In this document: positions 24,610 to 34,053 of the stretch, one piece after another
Numbering within the stretch: the stretch's first letter is position 1
How the letters are laid out: each line of letters opens with the position of its first letter
Source: Allokutzneria sp. A3M-2-11 16
GTDB taxonomy: Bacteria > Actinomycetota > Actinomycetes > Mycobacteriales > Pseudonocardiaceae
DNA: 64,000 bases
Direction of reading: 5' to 3'
Assembly: GCF_024213555.1 (NCBI RefSeq)
Contig: NZ_JANAVO010000001.1
Span: 2,356,001-2,420,000 of the forward strand
The notes under the pieces: model-generated
Told to the model about the DNA's origin: nothing
Seen by the model: the letters and a program-made list of their open reading frames with translations, nothing else
Database searches by the model: none
Position numbers and translations under genes: made by a program

Positions 24610-25098
24610 ATGGTTTTTAAGGTCGGAGAGACCGTCGTCTACCCGCACCACGGTGCCGCTCTCATCGAAGCGATCGAGACCCGAACGATCAAGGGCGAGG
24701 AAAAGAAGTACCTCGTGCTGAAGGTCGCTCAGGGCGACTTGACCGTGCGCGTTCCCGCGGACAACGCCGAGATCGTCGGTGTTCGGGACGTCGTCGGCCA
24801 GGAGGGTCTGAACCGGGTCTTCGAGGTGCTGCGTGCTCCCCACACCGAGGAGCCGACCAACTGGTCTCGGCGGTACAAGGCAAACCTGGAGAAGCTCGCC
24901 TCCGGCGATGTGAACAAGGTTGCCGAAGTGGTGCGCGATCTCTGGCGGCGGGAGAAGGACCGCGGCCTGTCCGCTGGTGAGAAGCGCATGCTTGCCAAGG
25001 CTCGGCAGATACTGGTGAGCGAGTTGGCGTTGGCCGAAGGCACAGACGAGGACAAGGCCGAGGTTCTCCTCGACGAAGTCCTCGCCACCGCCTCCTGA
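24610..25098 (+). CDS. carD: CarD transcription regulator
   Basis: 162 residues. It binds the RNA polymerase beta subunit and stabilises open promoter complexes, notably at rRNA promoters. The N-terminal Tudor-like RNAP-interaction domain starts [17 protein letters not shown]. The C-terminal helical DNA-binding part contains [17 protein letters not shown] with the conserved Trp near residue 86. Start ATG 24610 follows a purine-rich AAAGGGGCAGAGGA site, and an extended -10-like TGTTAGGAT is at 24574-24582. It heads an operon with ispD and ispF, as in other actinobacteria. Confidence 0.97.
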   Translation: MVFKVGETVVYPHHGAALIEAIETRTIKGEEKKYLVLKVAQGDLTVRVPADNAEIVGVRDVVGQEGLNRVFEVLRAPHTEEPTNWSRRYKANLEKLASGDVNKVAEVVRDLWRREKDRGLSAGEKRMLAKARQILVSELALAEGTDEDKAEVLLDEVLATAS

Positions 25099-25122
25099 CC
25101 CACGCCTGAACAGCCGTCCGCC

Positions 25123-25821
25123 GTGAGCGTGGTCGCGCTCGTGCCCGCAGCGGGGCGCGGTGAACGGCTCGGTGCCGCGGTGCCGAAGGCGCTCGTCGAA
25201 CTCGACGGCGAGCCGCTTCTGGTGCACGCGGTGCGTGGACTGTGGGCGTCGGGCTGTGTGCAGCACGTGGTCGTCGCCGCGCCACCTACCCAAATTGATG
25301 TCGTGACCGCCGCACTGGGTTCGCTCGGTGCGGCGGTCACTGTCGTTCCGGGGGGTGCCGAGCGCACCGAGTCGGTGTGGCTGGCCCTCCAGGCCGCCGT
25401 GGCGGCGGTGCCGGACACCGAGGTGGTCCTCGTGCACGACGCCGCCCGCGCCTTCACCCCGCCCGCCATGATCCGCTCGGTCGTCGAGGCGGTCCGGGCG
25501 GGGGCTCCCGCCGTCATCCCCGTGCTCCCGCTGGCCGACACGGTGAAGCAGGTCGACGCCGAGGGGCGGGTGCTCGCCACGGTGGACCGCGCGTCGCTGC
25601 GCGCCGTGCAGACCCCGCAGGGCTTCGAGCGCGGCGTCCTGGTCCGCGCGCACCGGGCCGCCGCCGCGGCCTCGCTGGGCGCCACGGACGACGCCGGGCT
25701 GGTCGAGCGGTTGGGGGAACCCGTGCTGACCGTGGCCGGGCACACCGATGCTATGAAGATCACCACCCCGTTCGACCTCGCCGTCGCCACGGCCCTGCTC
25801 ACCCACCGAGGAAGTCCTTGA
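25123..25821 (+). CDS. ispD: 2-C-methyl-D-erythritol 4-phosphate cytidylyltransferase
   Basis: 232 residues. It transfers CMP to MEP in the non-mevalonate isoprenoid pathway. The nucleotide-binding start [20 protein letters not shown] is split over residues 4-23; later motifs [10 protein letters not shown] and VQTPQGF fit the family. The GTG at 25123 comes 24 bp after carD. The stop overlaps the ispF TTG start (TTGA). Confidence 0.95.
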   Translation: MSVVALVPAAGRGERLGAAVPKALVELDGEPLLVHAVRGLWASGCVQHVVVAAPPTQIDVVTAALGSLGAAVTVVPGGAERTESVWLALQAAVAAVPDTEVVLVHDAARAFTPPAMIRSVVEAVRAGAPAVIPVLPLADTVKQVDAEGRVLATVDRASLRAVQTPQGFERGVLVRAHRAAAAASLGATDDAGLVERLGEPVLTVAGHTDAMKITTPFDLAVATALLTHRGSP

Positions 25822-26303
25822 CTCAGCAGCAGAACTGGCCGCGTGTCGGCGTCGGCACCGACGTGCACCCCGTCGAGCCCGGCAGGGATTGCTGGATGGC
25901 CGGGCTGCTGTGGCCGGACGCGGACGGTTGCGCCGGGCACTCCGACGGCGACGTCGCCGCGCACGCGCTGTGCGACGCCATGCTCTCCGCGATCGGCCTC
26001 GGTGACCTGGGCGCGGTGTTCGGCACCGGTGACCCGCGCTGGTCCGGAGCGCACGGAGCGGACCTGCTCGCCGAGGTGCGCAGGCGGGTCGAGGAACGCG
26101 GCTGGCGGCTGGGCAACGCGGTCGTCCAGGTGATCGGCAACGCGCCGCGCATCGGCAGGCGCAGGGACGAGGCGCAGCGGGCGCTGTCCGCGGCCGCGGG
26201 CGGTGAGGTCGCGGTCTCCGGGACCACGACCGACGGTCTCGGGCTGACCGGCAGGGGTGAGGGCGTCGCCGCCGTGGCCACCGCGCTCCTGGTGCCCGCC
26301 TAG
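25818..26303 (+). CDS. ispF: 2-C-methyl-D-erythritol 2,4-cyclodiphosphate synthase
   Basis: 161 residues. It closes the cyclodiphosphate ring in the MEP pathway. Metal-binding DVH is in [14 protein letters not shown], the [11 protein letters not shown] motif follows, and the late [16 protein letters not shown] is typical. It begins with TTG in a TTGA overlap with ispD, with GAGGAAG upstream. The 211 bp after its stop contain no recognisable gene. Confidence 0.95.
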   Translation: MTQQQNWPRVGVGTDVHPVEPGRDCWMAGLLWPDADGCAGHSDGDVAAHALCDAMLSAIGLGDLGAVFGTGDPRWSGAHGADLLAEVRRRVEERGWRLGNAVVQVIGNAPRIGRRRDEAQRALSAAAGGEVAVSGTTTDGLGLTGRGEGVAAVATALLVPA

Positions 26304-26477
26304 GCCCGCGTTCGACTGCGCAAAAGACGAAAGCGGTTGCCCCGCCGCGTGAATGTGTCTCAGGTGTTTGCCAATCGAGATGCGCGGAATCTGCAAAGTG
26401 CATTTCCGGAGTAGTTCCGTTGTCCGCCGGACTACTCCAGAATGCCTAATCGGCCGCATTCTGTGGAAAAGTGAAGG

Positions 26478-26520
26478 GGCTGACGCCGGACGGGTCCCAA
26501 GCCACCACCCGGCGTCAGCC
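26478..26520 (-). terminator. Hairpin at the end of the small membrane-protein gene
   Basis: A perfect 12-bp stem (26478-26489 with 26509-26520) and a 19-nt loop. The stop codon of the small minus-strand gene falls in the first arm, so transcription would end as translation ends. Confidence 0.6.
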
Positions 26521-26766
26521 AAATTCGGAGGGCGCGGTGCGCGCCAGTACGGTCATCGGCCGAATCGCCAGCTCACAACCGCGAGCGACCACTCGATCGC
26601 AGTGCTCGAACGCCGAGGGGGTCCGGCGGGCACGGATCTCACGGGTCGCCCGGCGGGCCTGCCGGCGAGCACGTGCAAAATGCAGTTTTTCGGACGAGTG
26701 GACCGCTTCCCACGTGAGCAGCGAAAGCGGCACGAGGCCGAGGAGCAGTGAAACCAGAAGCAACAT
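26515..26766 (-). CDS. Small single-pass membrane protein of unknown function
   Basis: 83 residues. A hydrophobic N-terminal helix (MLLLVSLLLGLVPLSLLTW) is followed by a basic, Arg-rich cytoplasmic tail with two Cys. The ATG has an AAAGGAGG ribosome site 7 nt upstream, one of the strongest in the window. A hairpin overlaps the stop, so the unit looks like a real monocistronic gene despite its size. No family recognised. It is divergent from the MHS transporter. Confidence 0.6.
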   Translation of the reverse strand: MLLLVSLLLGLVPLSLLTWEAVHSSEKLHFARARRQARRATREIRARRTPSAFEHCDRVVARGCELAIRPMTVLARTAPSEFG

Positions 26767-26981
26767 CGCTGGCCTCCTTTGCGATCCTCGAGCATGTGTC
26801 GTGCGTCTCGCGGTGGTTGATGTAGAAGGTCCTCTTTGTGCGTCTGGGACTAAAGCCCTGCATAAAGAATCTTTTCCTTAAATTTCCGTCAACCGGTCGC
26901 AAGCTGGGACTTCCGTTCCGGTCCCGCTACAGGCGGTGTACTTTCAGGCACCTTGCGTGGTCCGGGGACGAGGAGAGCGCG

Positions 26982-28304
26982 ATGACGGACACAAGGTCGA
27001 TCCGTGGCGCGACGCCGGCGCAGCCGCGCATCGGCACGATCGCGATGGCGAGCTTCATGGGCACGTCCATCGAGTTCTACGACTTCTACATCTACGGGAC
27101 GGCCGCCGCCCTGGTGCTCAACGGGGCCTTCTTCCCGAACCTGTCGCCGCTGGCGGGCCAGCTCGCGGCGTTCTCGACGTTCGCGGTCGCCTTCATCGCC
27201 CGGCCCGTCGGCTCACTGCTGTTCGGCCACTTCGGCGACCGAGTCGGGCGCAAGTCGATGCTCGTGGCCTCCCTGCTGACCATGGGCTTCGCCACCGTCG
27301 GGATCGGCCTGCTGCCCGGCTACGAGACGATCGGTGTCACCGCCCCGATCCTGCTGGTGGTGCTGCGCTTCGTGCAGGGCATCGGCCTCGGCGGGGAGTG
27401 GGGCGGAGCGGTCCTGCTCGCCGCGGAGAACGCCCCCGACGGCAAGCGCGGGTGGTACGGCGTCTTCCCGCAGTTCGGGCCCGGCGTCGGCTACTTCGGC
27501 GCGGCCGGGTCGTTCCTGCTGCTGTCGGCGACGATGGACGAGGCGACGTTCACCAGCTGGGGCTGGCGGGTGCCGTTCCTGGGCTCGGCGGTGCTGGTGA
27601 TGCTCGGGCTGATGGTCCGGATCAGGCTGGTCGAGACGCCCGCGTTCGCCGAGGTGCTGCGCAAGCGCGAGCGCAGCTCGATGCCGGTCATGGACATGTT
27701 CACCGCCGCCCCGGGGCGGCTGCTGCTCGGCGCGGGCACGATGGTGATCAGCTACGTGCTCTTCTACCTCGCGACCACGTTCATGCTCTCCTACGGCACC
27801 GTCACGATGGAGATCCCGCGCGACACCATGCTGACGCAGCAGATCGTGACGATCTGGGCGATGATCATCGGCACCGCGATCTCCGGGTGGGCCTCGGACA
27901 GGTACGGCCGCCGGGCCGTGTTGATCTTCGGCTGCGTGTTCGCCGCCGCGGTCGGGCTGGCGCTGCCCCTGTTCGTCGCCACGGGCTCACCGGGCCTCAT
28001 GGGCGTCGCGCTGGCGTTGATGCTCGGCGCCATGGGGCTGTGCTACGGACCGATCGGGTCGTTCCTGCCGGAGCTGTTCGAGGTGCGCTACCGGTACACG
28101 GCGGCCTCCTTCGCCTACACCATCGGCGGCGTCGTCGGAGGTGGGTTCGCGCCGCTGATCGGGACCGAGCTGGCCGCGAGCTACGGCATCGCGGCGGTCG
28201 GGTGGTACCTGGCGGCCATCGCCGTGCTGAGCGCCATCTGCGCGATCGTCCTGCCGGAGACCAAGAACACGAGCTTGCGGATGGTCGAGCGCGAACGCGA
28301 CTAG
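26982..28304 (+). CDS. MFS transporter, metabolite:H+ symporter (MHS) family
   Basis: 440 residues with 12 predicted membrane helices. Family features: an N-terminal ASFMGTSIEFYDFYIYG, the loop-2 motif GHFGDRVGRKSML, and the RFVQGIGLGGEWGGAVLL segment typical of the MHS group, which contains the shikimate, citrate, ProP-like and alpha-ketoglutarate transporters. The ligand cannot be inferred from the neighbours. ATG 26982 has AGGAGAG upstream; a longer frame to 26838 lacks a site. The 215 bp upstream are unusually AT-rich and hold the promoter. Confidence 0.9.
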   Translation: MTDTRSIRGATPAQPRIGTIAMASFMGTSIEFYDFYIYGTAAALVLNGAFFPNLSPLAGQLAAFSTFAVAFIARPVGSLLFGHFGDRVGRKSMLVASLLTMGFATVGIGLLPGYETIGVTAPILLVVLRFVQGIGLGGEWGGAVLLAAENAPDGKRGWYGVFPQFGPGVGYFGAAGSFLLLSATMDEATFTSWGWRVPFLGSAVLVMLGLMVRIRLVETPAFAEVLRKRERSSMPVMDMFTAAPGRLLLGAGTMVISYVLFYLATTFMLSYGTVTMEIPRDTMLTQQIVTIWAMIIGTAISGWASDRYGRRAVLIFGCVFAAAVGLALPLFVATGSPGLMGVALALMLGAMGLCYGPIGSFLPELFEVRYRYTAASFAYTIGGVVGGGFAPLIGTELAASYGIAAVGWYLAAIAVLSAICAIVLPETKNTSLRMVERERD

Positions 28305-28313
28305 CTTGGTGCC

Positions 28314-28970
28314 GTGACGATTCGCGGGGTGCTGTTCGACTTCTCCGGCACGCTGTTCCGGTTGGAGGTCGCCAGCGGCTGGCTCGACGGGATCATGGAC
28401 GACGCGGCCGCGTCCGAGCTGATGCGCAGGATGACGGCCCCGGTGACCGCGGACTCCGATGTGCCAGAGGGCTTCGAACGGCGGGACCTCGACGAGTTGA
28501 CGCACCGGCGCGTGCACGTGGAGATGCTGGTGCGCGCCGGTGTCGGCAACCACGCGAAGGCGGACACGGTCTACGACCGGCTGCTGGAACCCGCGTCGTG
28601 GAAGCCGTTCCCGGACACCGGCGAGGTGCTGCGCATGCTGCGCGCGGCCCAGGTGCCCGTAGTGGTGCTCAGCAACATCGGCTGGGACATCAGGACCGTG
28701 TTCCAGCACTACGGCCTGCTCGACCTCGTCGACGACGTGGTGATGTCCTACAAGGAGGGCCTGCTCAAGCCCGACCCCGAGCTGTTCCGCATCGGCTGCG
28801 AACGGCTCGGCGTGCCGCCGGAGCACGTGCTCATGGTGGGCGACAGCGAAGAGGCGGACGGGGGCGCGGCCGCGCTCGGCAGTGCCGTGGAGATCGTCGA
28901 GCCGCTGCCGACCGACCAGCGCCCGGACGCGCTCCTCGGGGCCTTGAAAGCGCGCGGAGTGATGCGGTAA
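28314..28970 (+). CDS. HAD-superfamily hydrolase with altered first motif
   Basis: 218 residues from GTG 28314. HAD motif I reads DFSGT, so the second (general acid/base) Asp of DxDGT is Ser. Motif II is VVLSNIGWD, motif III has Lys in YKEGLLKPD, and motif IV is MVGDSEEADG. A helical cap lies between motifs I and II. Loss of the second Asp argues against an ordinary phosphatase and leaves dehalogenase-like, phosphonatase-like or non-standard chemistry possible. It follows the MHS gene by 9 bp and may be co-transcribed. Confidence 0.85.
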   Translation: MTIRGVLFDFSGTLFRLEVASGWLDGIMDDAAASELMRRMTAPVTADSDVPEGFERRDLDELTHRRVHVEMLVRAGVGNHAKADTVYDRLLEPASWKPFPDTGEVLRMLRAAQVPVVVLSNIGWDIRTVFQHYGLLDLVDDVVMSYKEGLLKPDPELFRIGCERLGVPPEHVLMVGDSEEADGGAAALGSAVEIVEPLPTDQRPDALLGALKARGVMR

Positions 28971-29003
28971 AGGCCCGATCGGGCAGCGCCGTACCATCGA
29001 CGG

Positions 29004-30395
29004 GTGAGTCTGCGCCTATATGACACCGGAACCAGGAGCGTGCGGGAGTTCTCCCCGCTGCGAAGCGGAGCCGTGTCGATCTACCTGTGTGGGGCCACCG
29101 TCCAGGGGGTTCCGCACATCGGGCACGTGCGCAGCGGTCTGAACTTCGACGTACTTCGACGGTGGCTGGCGCACCAGGGCAACGACGTCACGCTCGTGCG
29201 CAACGTCACCGACATCGACGACAAGATCCTCACCAAAGCGGCCGAAGCGGGCCGTCCGTGGTGGGAGTGGGCCGCTACGCACGAGCGCGAGTTCATCTCT
29301 GCCTACGACGCGCTCGGCTGCCTGCCCGCCTCCGTCGAGCCACGGGCGACCGGCCACGTCACGCAGATGGTCGAGCTGATGCAGCGGTTGATCGACTCCG
29401 GCCACGCCTACGCGGCGGGCGGTGACGTCTACTTCTCCGTGGCGTCCTACCCCGAGTACGGGGCCCTGTCCGGCCAGCGGCCCGACGAGGTCCAGCAGGG
29501 CGAGACGGTGATGGGGGGCAAGCGGGACCCGCGCGACTTCACGCTGTGGAAGAGCGCCAAGCCCGGCGAGCCCTCGTGGCCGACGCCGTGGGGGCCCGGC
29601 CGTCCCGGCTGGCACCTGGAGTGCTCGGCGATGGTGGGTGCCTACCTCGGGCCCGAGTTCGACATCCACGGCGGCGGGCTGGACCTGGTCTTCCCGCACC
29701 ACGAGAACGAGCAGGCGCAGTCCCGGGCGGCCGGTGACGGCTTCGCCAGGTACTGGATGCACAACGCCTGGGTCACCATGAGCGGCGAGAAGATGTCCAA
29801 GTCGCTCGGCAACACGGTGTCCATCCCAGCCATGCTGGAGCGCGTGCGCGCGGTCGAGCTGCGCTACTACCTGGTGACCCCGCACTACCGCTCGAACATC
29901 GAGTACTCCGAGGACGCGCTCAACGACGCCGTCCTCGGCTACCGGCGGGTCGAGTCGTTCCTGCGTCGTGTGGTGGAACGCGTCGGCACGCCGGAGCCCG
30001 ACGCGCTGGCCGAGGACTTCGTCAACGCGATGAACGAGGACCTGGCGACCCCGGCCGCGGTCGCCGCCGTGCACACCGCCGTGCGCGAGGGCAACGCGGC
30101 GCTGGACTCGGGGGACCGGGACGTGGTGCTGGCCGCCGCGGGTTCGGTGCGCGCGATGATGGGCGTGCTCGGGCTGGACCCGCTCGACTGCTCGTGGAGC
30201 GGTAAGTCCACTGTGGACACCGGAGCCCAGAAGGTGCTCGGCGCGCTGGTCGAGGAAATGCTGGAACAGCGCAAGAACGCCCGCAAGAACAAGGATTTCG
30301 CAGCAGCGGACGCGATTCGGGACCGCCTGATCGCCGTCGGCGTCGCCGTCGAGGACACCCCCGACGGTCCGAAGTGGACATTGAAGGACTGCTGA
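29004..30395 (+). CDS. cysS: Cysteinyl-tRNA synthetase
   Basis: 463 residues, class I synthetase. The HIGH motif is at 38-41 ([10 protein letters not shown]) with zinc ligand Cys29 (YLCGATV). The KMSKS loop is in [11 protein letters not shown] (about 266), and the conserved zinc-binding [14 protein letters not shown] segment is present. The GTG start at 29004 is supported by alignment to the usual N-terminus. Its stop shares a base with the rlmB start (TGATG). Confidence 0.97.
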   Translation: MSLRLYDTGTRSVREFSPLRSGAVSIYLCGATVQGVPHIGHVRSGLNFDVLRRWLAHQGNDVTLVRNVTDIDDKILTKAAEAGRPWWEWAATHEREFISAYDALGCLPASVEPRATGHVTQMVELMQRLIDSGHAYAAGGDVYFSVASYPEYGALSGQRPDEVQQGETVMGGKRDPRDFTLWKSAKPGEPSWPTPWGPGRPGWHLECSAMVGAYLGPEFDIHGGGLDLVFPHHENEQAQSRAAGDGFARYWMHNAWVTMSGEKMSKSLGNTVSIPAMLERVRAVELRYYLVTPHYRSNIEYSEDALNDAVLGYRRVESFLRRVVERVGTPEPDALAEDFVNAMNEDLATPAAVAAVHTAVREGNAALDSGDRDVVLAAAGSVRAMMGVLGLDPLDCSWSGKSTVDTGAQKVLGALVEEMLEQRKNARKNKDFAAADAIRDRLIAVGVAVEDTPDGPKWTLKDC

Positions 30396-31351
30396 TGGCA
30401 GGCAACTCCCGGCGCAAGGGCGCCATGCGCAAACCCGGTTCCAAGAAGGGGGCGGTCGTCGGCTCCGGCGGCCAGCGGCGCAAGGGACTCGAAGGCAGGG
30501 GACCGACGCCGTCCGCGGCGAACCGGCCCAACCACCCCGCGGCCAAGCGCGCCGCCACGGCGGCGAAGACCCAGGCCGCGCGCAAGAAGCGGGAGTCCGG
30601 CCCCGAGCACGTCGCGGGCCGCAACCCGGTCGTGGAGTGCCTGCGCGCCGGGGTGCCGTCCACGGCGCTCTACGTGGCGCTGGGCATCGAGACCGACGAG
30701 CGGGTCGCCGAGGCCGTCCGGATCGCCGCGGACCGGGGCATCTCGGTGCTGGAGGTCTCCAAGAGCGAGATCGACCGGCTGACCAACAACGCCATGCACC
30801 AGGGCCTCGCGCTCCAGGTGCCGCCGTTCTCCTACACCCACCCCGACGACCTGCTGTCGCTCGCGGTGGACTCGGGTGACCCGCCGCTGATCGTCGCGCT
30901 GGACGGGGTGACCGACCCGCGCAACCTCGGCGCGGTCATCCGTTCCGCCGCGGCCTTCGGCGCGCACGGCGTCGTGGTGCCGCAGCGCCGCAGCGCGGGC
31001 ATGACGGCCGTGGCCTGGCGGACCAGCGCGGGCACCGCGGCGAAGCTGCCGGTCGCGGTGGCGGTCAACCTCAACCGCACGCTCAAGGACTGGGCCAAGG
31101 AAGGGCTGATGATCGTCGGCCTCGACGCGGACGCCACCGTCAGCGTCGACGAGCTCGACGTGGCGACCTCGCCGATGGTGCTCGTGGTCGGTTCGGAGGG
31201 CCGCGGCATGTCGCGGCTGGCCAAGGAGTACTGCGACCAGACCGTCGGCATCCCGATGGCGGCGGGCGTGGAGTCGCTGAACGCCTCGGTGGCGACGGGC
31301 GTCGTCCTCGCGGAGATCGCCCGCCGTCGCCGCGCGGCCGGTCGCGCCTGA
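30395..31351 (+). CDS. rlmB: 23S rRNA 2'-O-methyltransferase RlmB (SpoU/TrmH family)
   Basis: 318 residues. A basic, disordered N-terminal extension (about 1-65, rich in Lys/Arg/Gly), typical of actinobacteria, precedes the substrate-binding domain starting at [15 protein letters not shown]. The knotted SPOUT methyltransferase domain has motifs [30 protein letters not shown] and [17 protein letters not shown]. It is coupled to cysS as in Rv3579c-Rv3580c. Confidence 0.95.
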   Translation: MAGNSRRKGAMRKPGSKKGAVVGSGGQRRKGLEGRGPTPSAANRPNHPAAKRAATAAKTQAARKKRESGPEHVAGRNPVVECLRAGVPSTALYVALGIETDERVAEAVRIAADRGISVLEVSKSEIDRLTNNAMHQGLALQVPPFSYTHPDDLLSLAVDSGDPPLIVALDGVTDPRNLGAVIRSAAAFGAHGVVVPQRRSAGMTAVAWRTSAGTAAKLPVAVAVNLNRTLKDWAKEGLMIVGLDADATVSVDELDVATSPMVLVVGSEGRGMSRLAKEYCDQTVGIPMAAGVESLNASVATGVVLAEIARRRRAAGRA

Positions 31352-31368
31352 CCAACGGGTCGTTTCGC

Positions 31369-31421
31369 GTACCCAATGTGGCATTCGTTACGTTCAGCGC
31401 GACGAATGCCGCATTGGGTAC
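31369..31421 (+). terminator. Long hairpin after rlmB
   Basis: A 20-bp inverted repeat (31369-31388 with 31402-31421, one mismatch that can pair as G-U) and a 13-nt loop lie between rlmB and the MBOAT gene. It resembles the family C palindromes in design, with arms starting near a CGTTTCG, but the arm sequence GTACCCAATGTGGCATTCGT is different. Confidence 0.75.
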
Positions 31422-31441
31422 GAACCACGGGGGAGGGCTGA

Positions 31442-32875
31442 GTGTCTTTCGCGAGCCCGTTGTTCCTGTGGTACTTCATGCCGATCGTGCTCGGCGCGAT
31501 CCTGTTGTTCCCCGGCCGCTGGCGCAACGGCGTCGTCGCCGTGGCGAGCCTGGTGTTCTACGCGAGCGGGGCGGGCGGGACCACCCTGCTGCTGCTCGCG
31601 TGCATCGTCGTCAACTACGTCGTGGGGCCCTTGCTCGAACCCGATGAGTGGGACCTGAACCCGCGGCGGCGGCGCGGCCTGCTGATGGGCGTGATCAGCT
31701 TCGACGTCGCCGTGCTGGTCGTGTGGAAGTACGCGGGCTTCGCGACGCAGCAGGCCGCCGCGCTCGCCGGGCTGATCGGGCTCGACCTGCCGGTGGTGCA
31801 GCTCGTGCTGCCGATCGGGATCTCCTTCTACACCTTCCACCACATCTCCTACGTGGTGGACATCTACCGCGGCGAGCGGCCCGCGCTGCGCAACCCGGTC
31901 GCCTTCGTCACCTACATCGCGATGTTCCCGCAGCTCGTCGCGGGGCCGATCGTGCGCTACCGGGAGATCGCCGACCAGCTGCCCCAGGTCCGCACGCACC
32001 GCATCGACGACATCGCGTCGGGCTTCCCCCGGTTCGCACTGGGGCTGACCAAGAAGGTCGTGGTCGCCGACTCGCTGGCGCCCCTGGTCGACGCGTGCTT
32101 CAAGACCCCGCCGGGGCAGATGACCTTCGCCATCGCGTGGCTCGGCGCGATCGGCTACACGCTCCAGCTGTACTTCGACTTCTCCGGCTACTCCGACATG
32201 GCCATCGGGCTCGGGCGGATGCTCGGGTTCCGGCTGCCGGAGAACTTCGCGCGGCCGTACTCCTCGGTGACCGTCACGGAGTTCTGGCGGCGCTGGCACA
32301 TGTCGCTCTCGCGCTGGTTCCGGGACTACGTCTACATCCCGCTCGGCGGCAACCGGCACGGCGTCGCCAAGACCTACCGCAACCTGACCATCGTGTTCGT
32401 GCTCACCGGTTTCTGGCACGGTCCCAACTGGACGTTCCTGGTGTGGGGCCTGTTCCACGGGCTGCTGCTGGTGATCGAGCGGTCGCGGCGGTGGGACTCC
32501 GCCCCGCGCCCCGGCTGGCCCAGGGTGGCGCGGCGCGCGCTGACGCTGCTGCTCGTGGTGTTCGGCTGGGTGTTCTTCAAGTCCGCGGACCTGGGGTCGG
32601 CCTTCGCCCTGATCGGGCACATGCTGGTGCCCGACTTCGCCGGGGTCACCGACCTCGTCGAGTCCGCGCTGACCAACCAGCGGACCCTGATCCTGCTCGT
32701 GGCGCTGTCGGTGTTCTTCCTGCCCGCCGGGCCGGTGACCGGGCCGTACCTGGAGTCCGTGCGCGGGCGGCTGGCCTCGTCGCTGCGGATCGGCGTGATG
32801 ACCGCGGGGCTCGCCTACTCCGCCATCCTCGTGGCCACCGGCACCTTCTCGCCGTTCCTCTACTACCAGTTTTAG
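31442..32875 (+). CDS. MBOAT-family membrane O-acyltransferase (AlgI-like)
   Basis: 477 residues with about 11 hydrophobic helices. AlgI/DltB-type motifs are SFYTFHHISYVVDIYRG, YFDFSGYSDMAIGLGRMLG, EFWRRWHMSLSRWFRDYVY and the catalytic-His segment LTGFWHGPNWTF. Such proteins move acyl groups across the membrane onto polysaccharides or cell-wall polymers and work with an AlgX/AlgJ-type SGNH-like transferase. One is encoded 1.2 kb downstream at 34054. GTG 31442 has GGGGGAGGG upstream. The acceptor polymer is unknown. Confidence 0.9.
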   Translation: MSFASPLFLWYFMPIVLGAILLFPGRWRNGVVAVASLVFYASGAGGTTLLLLACIVVNYVVGPLLEPDEWDLNPRRRRGLLMGVISFDVAVLVVWKYAGFATQQAAALAGLIGLDLPVVQLVLPIGISFYTFHHISYVVDIYRGERPALRNPVAFVTYIAMFPQLVAGPIVRYREIADQLPQVRTHRIDDIASGFPRFALGLTKKVVVADSLAPLVDACFKTPPGQMTFAIAWLGAIGYTLQLYFDFSGYSDMAIGLGRMLGFRLPENFARPYSSVTVTEFWRRWHMSLSRWFRDYVYIPLGGNRHGVAKTYRNLTIVFVLTGFWHGPNWTFLVWGLFHGLLLVIERSRRWDSAPRPGWPRVARRALTLLLVVFGWVFFKSADLGSAFALIGHMLVPDFAGVTDLVESALTNQRTLILLVALSVFFLPAGPVTGPYLESVRGRLASSLRIGVMTAGLAYSAILVATGTFSPFLYYQF

Positions 32876-32907
32876 CCTCCGTATTTCGTTTGTCATACAA
32901 TTGCGGT

Positions 32908-33174
32908 ATGTTCTGGTCAGTCAAGGAGAGCCAGTGGTCCATCGACCACATCGCTCGCCACGGCGTGACCCTTGACGAAGTGCGTGAGGTCGTCCTGGAA
33001 CGACCCCACTGGATGACCTCGGGAAGGGAGGATTCGACCTTGATCTACGGCCGGACCTGCCTCGGGCGGTACCTGTTGGTCGTCGCCGTCGGGGACCGGG
33101 GCGAGGCGTTCGTCGTGACAGCGCGGGAGATGACCGCGTCCGAGAAGAAGACCTTCCGGCGGAAGGCGAGGTGA
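32908..33174 (+). CDS. BrnT-like RNase toxin
   Basis: 88 residues. The sequence follows the BrnT/DUF4258 pattern of RelE-fold ribonuclease toxins: an N-terminal helix with HIARHGVTLDEVREVV, then REDSTLIYGRTCLGRYLLVV, and the terminal VTAREMTASEKKTFRRKAR basic patch. The start ATG 32908 follows a TACAAT -10-like hexamer by only 6 nt, so the transcript may be leaderless. The stop overlaps the antitoxin GTG start (GTGA), with toxin before antitoxin as in BrnTA. Confidence 0.82.
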   Translation: MFWSVKESQWSIDHIARHGVTLDEVREVVLERPHWMTSGREDSTLIYGRTCLGRYLLVVAVGDRGEAFVVTAREMTASEKKTFRRKAR

Positions 33175-33602
33175 GCGTGATGACGAAGAAGAACGAGTCC
33201 CTGCCACGATCGGCCGGTCACCTGGAGCGGCTGGCCGCGCACTACGACGAGCACGACACCACCGAGGAGATGGCGGGGGGCGAGTGGGTCGACCCGCGGC
33301 CGATGGTGATGACCTCGCTGCGGCTGTCCGCCAAGACCGTCGACGCGTTGAAGGACATCGCGGGCAGGCGCGGCGTCCGGTACACGGCGTTCCTTCGCGA
33401 GGTACTGGAGAACGCGGCGGGCGGGTCGGACGAGCGCGCCGACGAGCTCTTGGAGATACGGGAACGGTTGGCGCGCATCGAGAACGCGATCTCGGCGCCG
33501 ATGGACATCGTGTGGCCGCGGTTGCGGGTGCGGGTCGACGGCGCGACCCTGCGCAGGGCTCGCGGCGCAACCGTGCGCATCGTCCGGCGGATCGCGGGCT
33601 GA
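33171..33602 (+). CDS. Ribbon-helix-helix (CopG/BrnA-like) antitoxin
   Basis: 143 residues. The central segment PMVMTSLRLSAKTVDALKDI (about 44-63) and GVRYTAFLREVLE form a ribbon-helix-helix DNA-binding domain. An acidic N-terminal tract (HYDEHDTTEEMAGGEW) is typical for antitoxins that cover a basic toxin surface. The C-terminal 50 residues (basic, RVRVDGATLRRARGATVRIVRR) are an extension not found in compact BrnA proteins. The GTG at 33171 overlaps the toxin stop; ATG at 33180 is an alternative. Confidence 0.8.
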   Translation: MSVMTKKNESLPRSAGHLERLAAHYDEHDTTEEMAGGEWVDPRPMVMTSLRLSAKTVDALKDIAGRRGVRYTAFLREVLENAAGGSDERADELLEIRERLARIENAISAPMDIVWPRLRVRVDGATLRRARGATVRIVRRIAG

Positions 33603-34033
33603 TGGTCACCGTTCGCGTCGCGACCGCAGCGGACCTGTCGGCGCTTTTGGTGCTGTACAAGGAGTTCAACCCGGAGGACCCCGATCTGTCCATTGTGGAC
33701 AGCATGGTGATCTGGGCGGAGATGGCCGCACAGGGCCGGATCGTGCTCGTGGCGGAGCGGGACGGTGCCATCGCGGGCACCCTGGACTGCGCGCCGTTCG
33801 CCAACCTCACCCGGGGCGGGCGGCCGATCCTCAACCTGGAGAACATGGTCGTGGGGGAAGCGCACCGGCGGCACGGTGTCGGCAGGGCGCTGATCAGTGC
33901 GGCCGTGGAACTCGCGCGGCAGCGGGGCTGCTACAAGCTCCAGCTGCTCTCCGTCGACTCGGAGGAGGCGCACGCGTTCTACGAGTCGTGTGGCTTTCGT
34001 CATGCGGCCCGCGGTTACCGGTTCTATCTGTGA
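33602..34033 (+). CDS. GNAT-family N-acetyltransferase
   Basis: 143 residues of a single acetyltransferase domain. The acetyl-CoA-binding motif A is in NMVVGEAHRRHGVGRALI (about 81-98), followed by the SVDSEEAHAFYESCGF segment near the C-terminus. Its ATG shares a base with the antitoxin stop (TGATG), so it is translationally coupled to the toxin/antitoxin genes. The sequence looks like an ordinary small-molecule or protein acetyltransferase; a toxin role of the TacT kind is not shown by motifs. Confidence 0.85.
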   Translation: MVTVRVATAADLSALLVLYKEFNPEDPDLSIVDSMVIWAEMAAQGRIVLVAERDGAIAGTLDCAPFANLTRGGRPILNLENMVVGEAHRRHGVGRALISAAVELARQRGCYKLQLLSVDSEEAHAFYESCGFRHAARGYRFYL

Positions 34034-34053
34034 GCAGCACTCCAGGAAGTACG

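Noticed and set aside
31369-31421. Hairpin after rlmB as a third family C copy
   Set aside because: Arm sequences differ over most positions from 35397 and 48811; only the layout is alike.
33602-34033. GNAT gene as a TacT-type toxin
   Set aside because: Its motifs fit ordinary GNAT enzymes, and the RHH gene is already paired with a BrnT-like toxin; the idea is kept only as a possibility.
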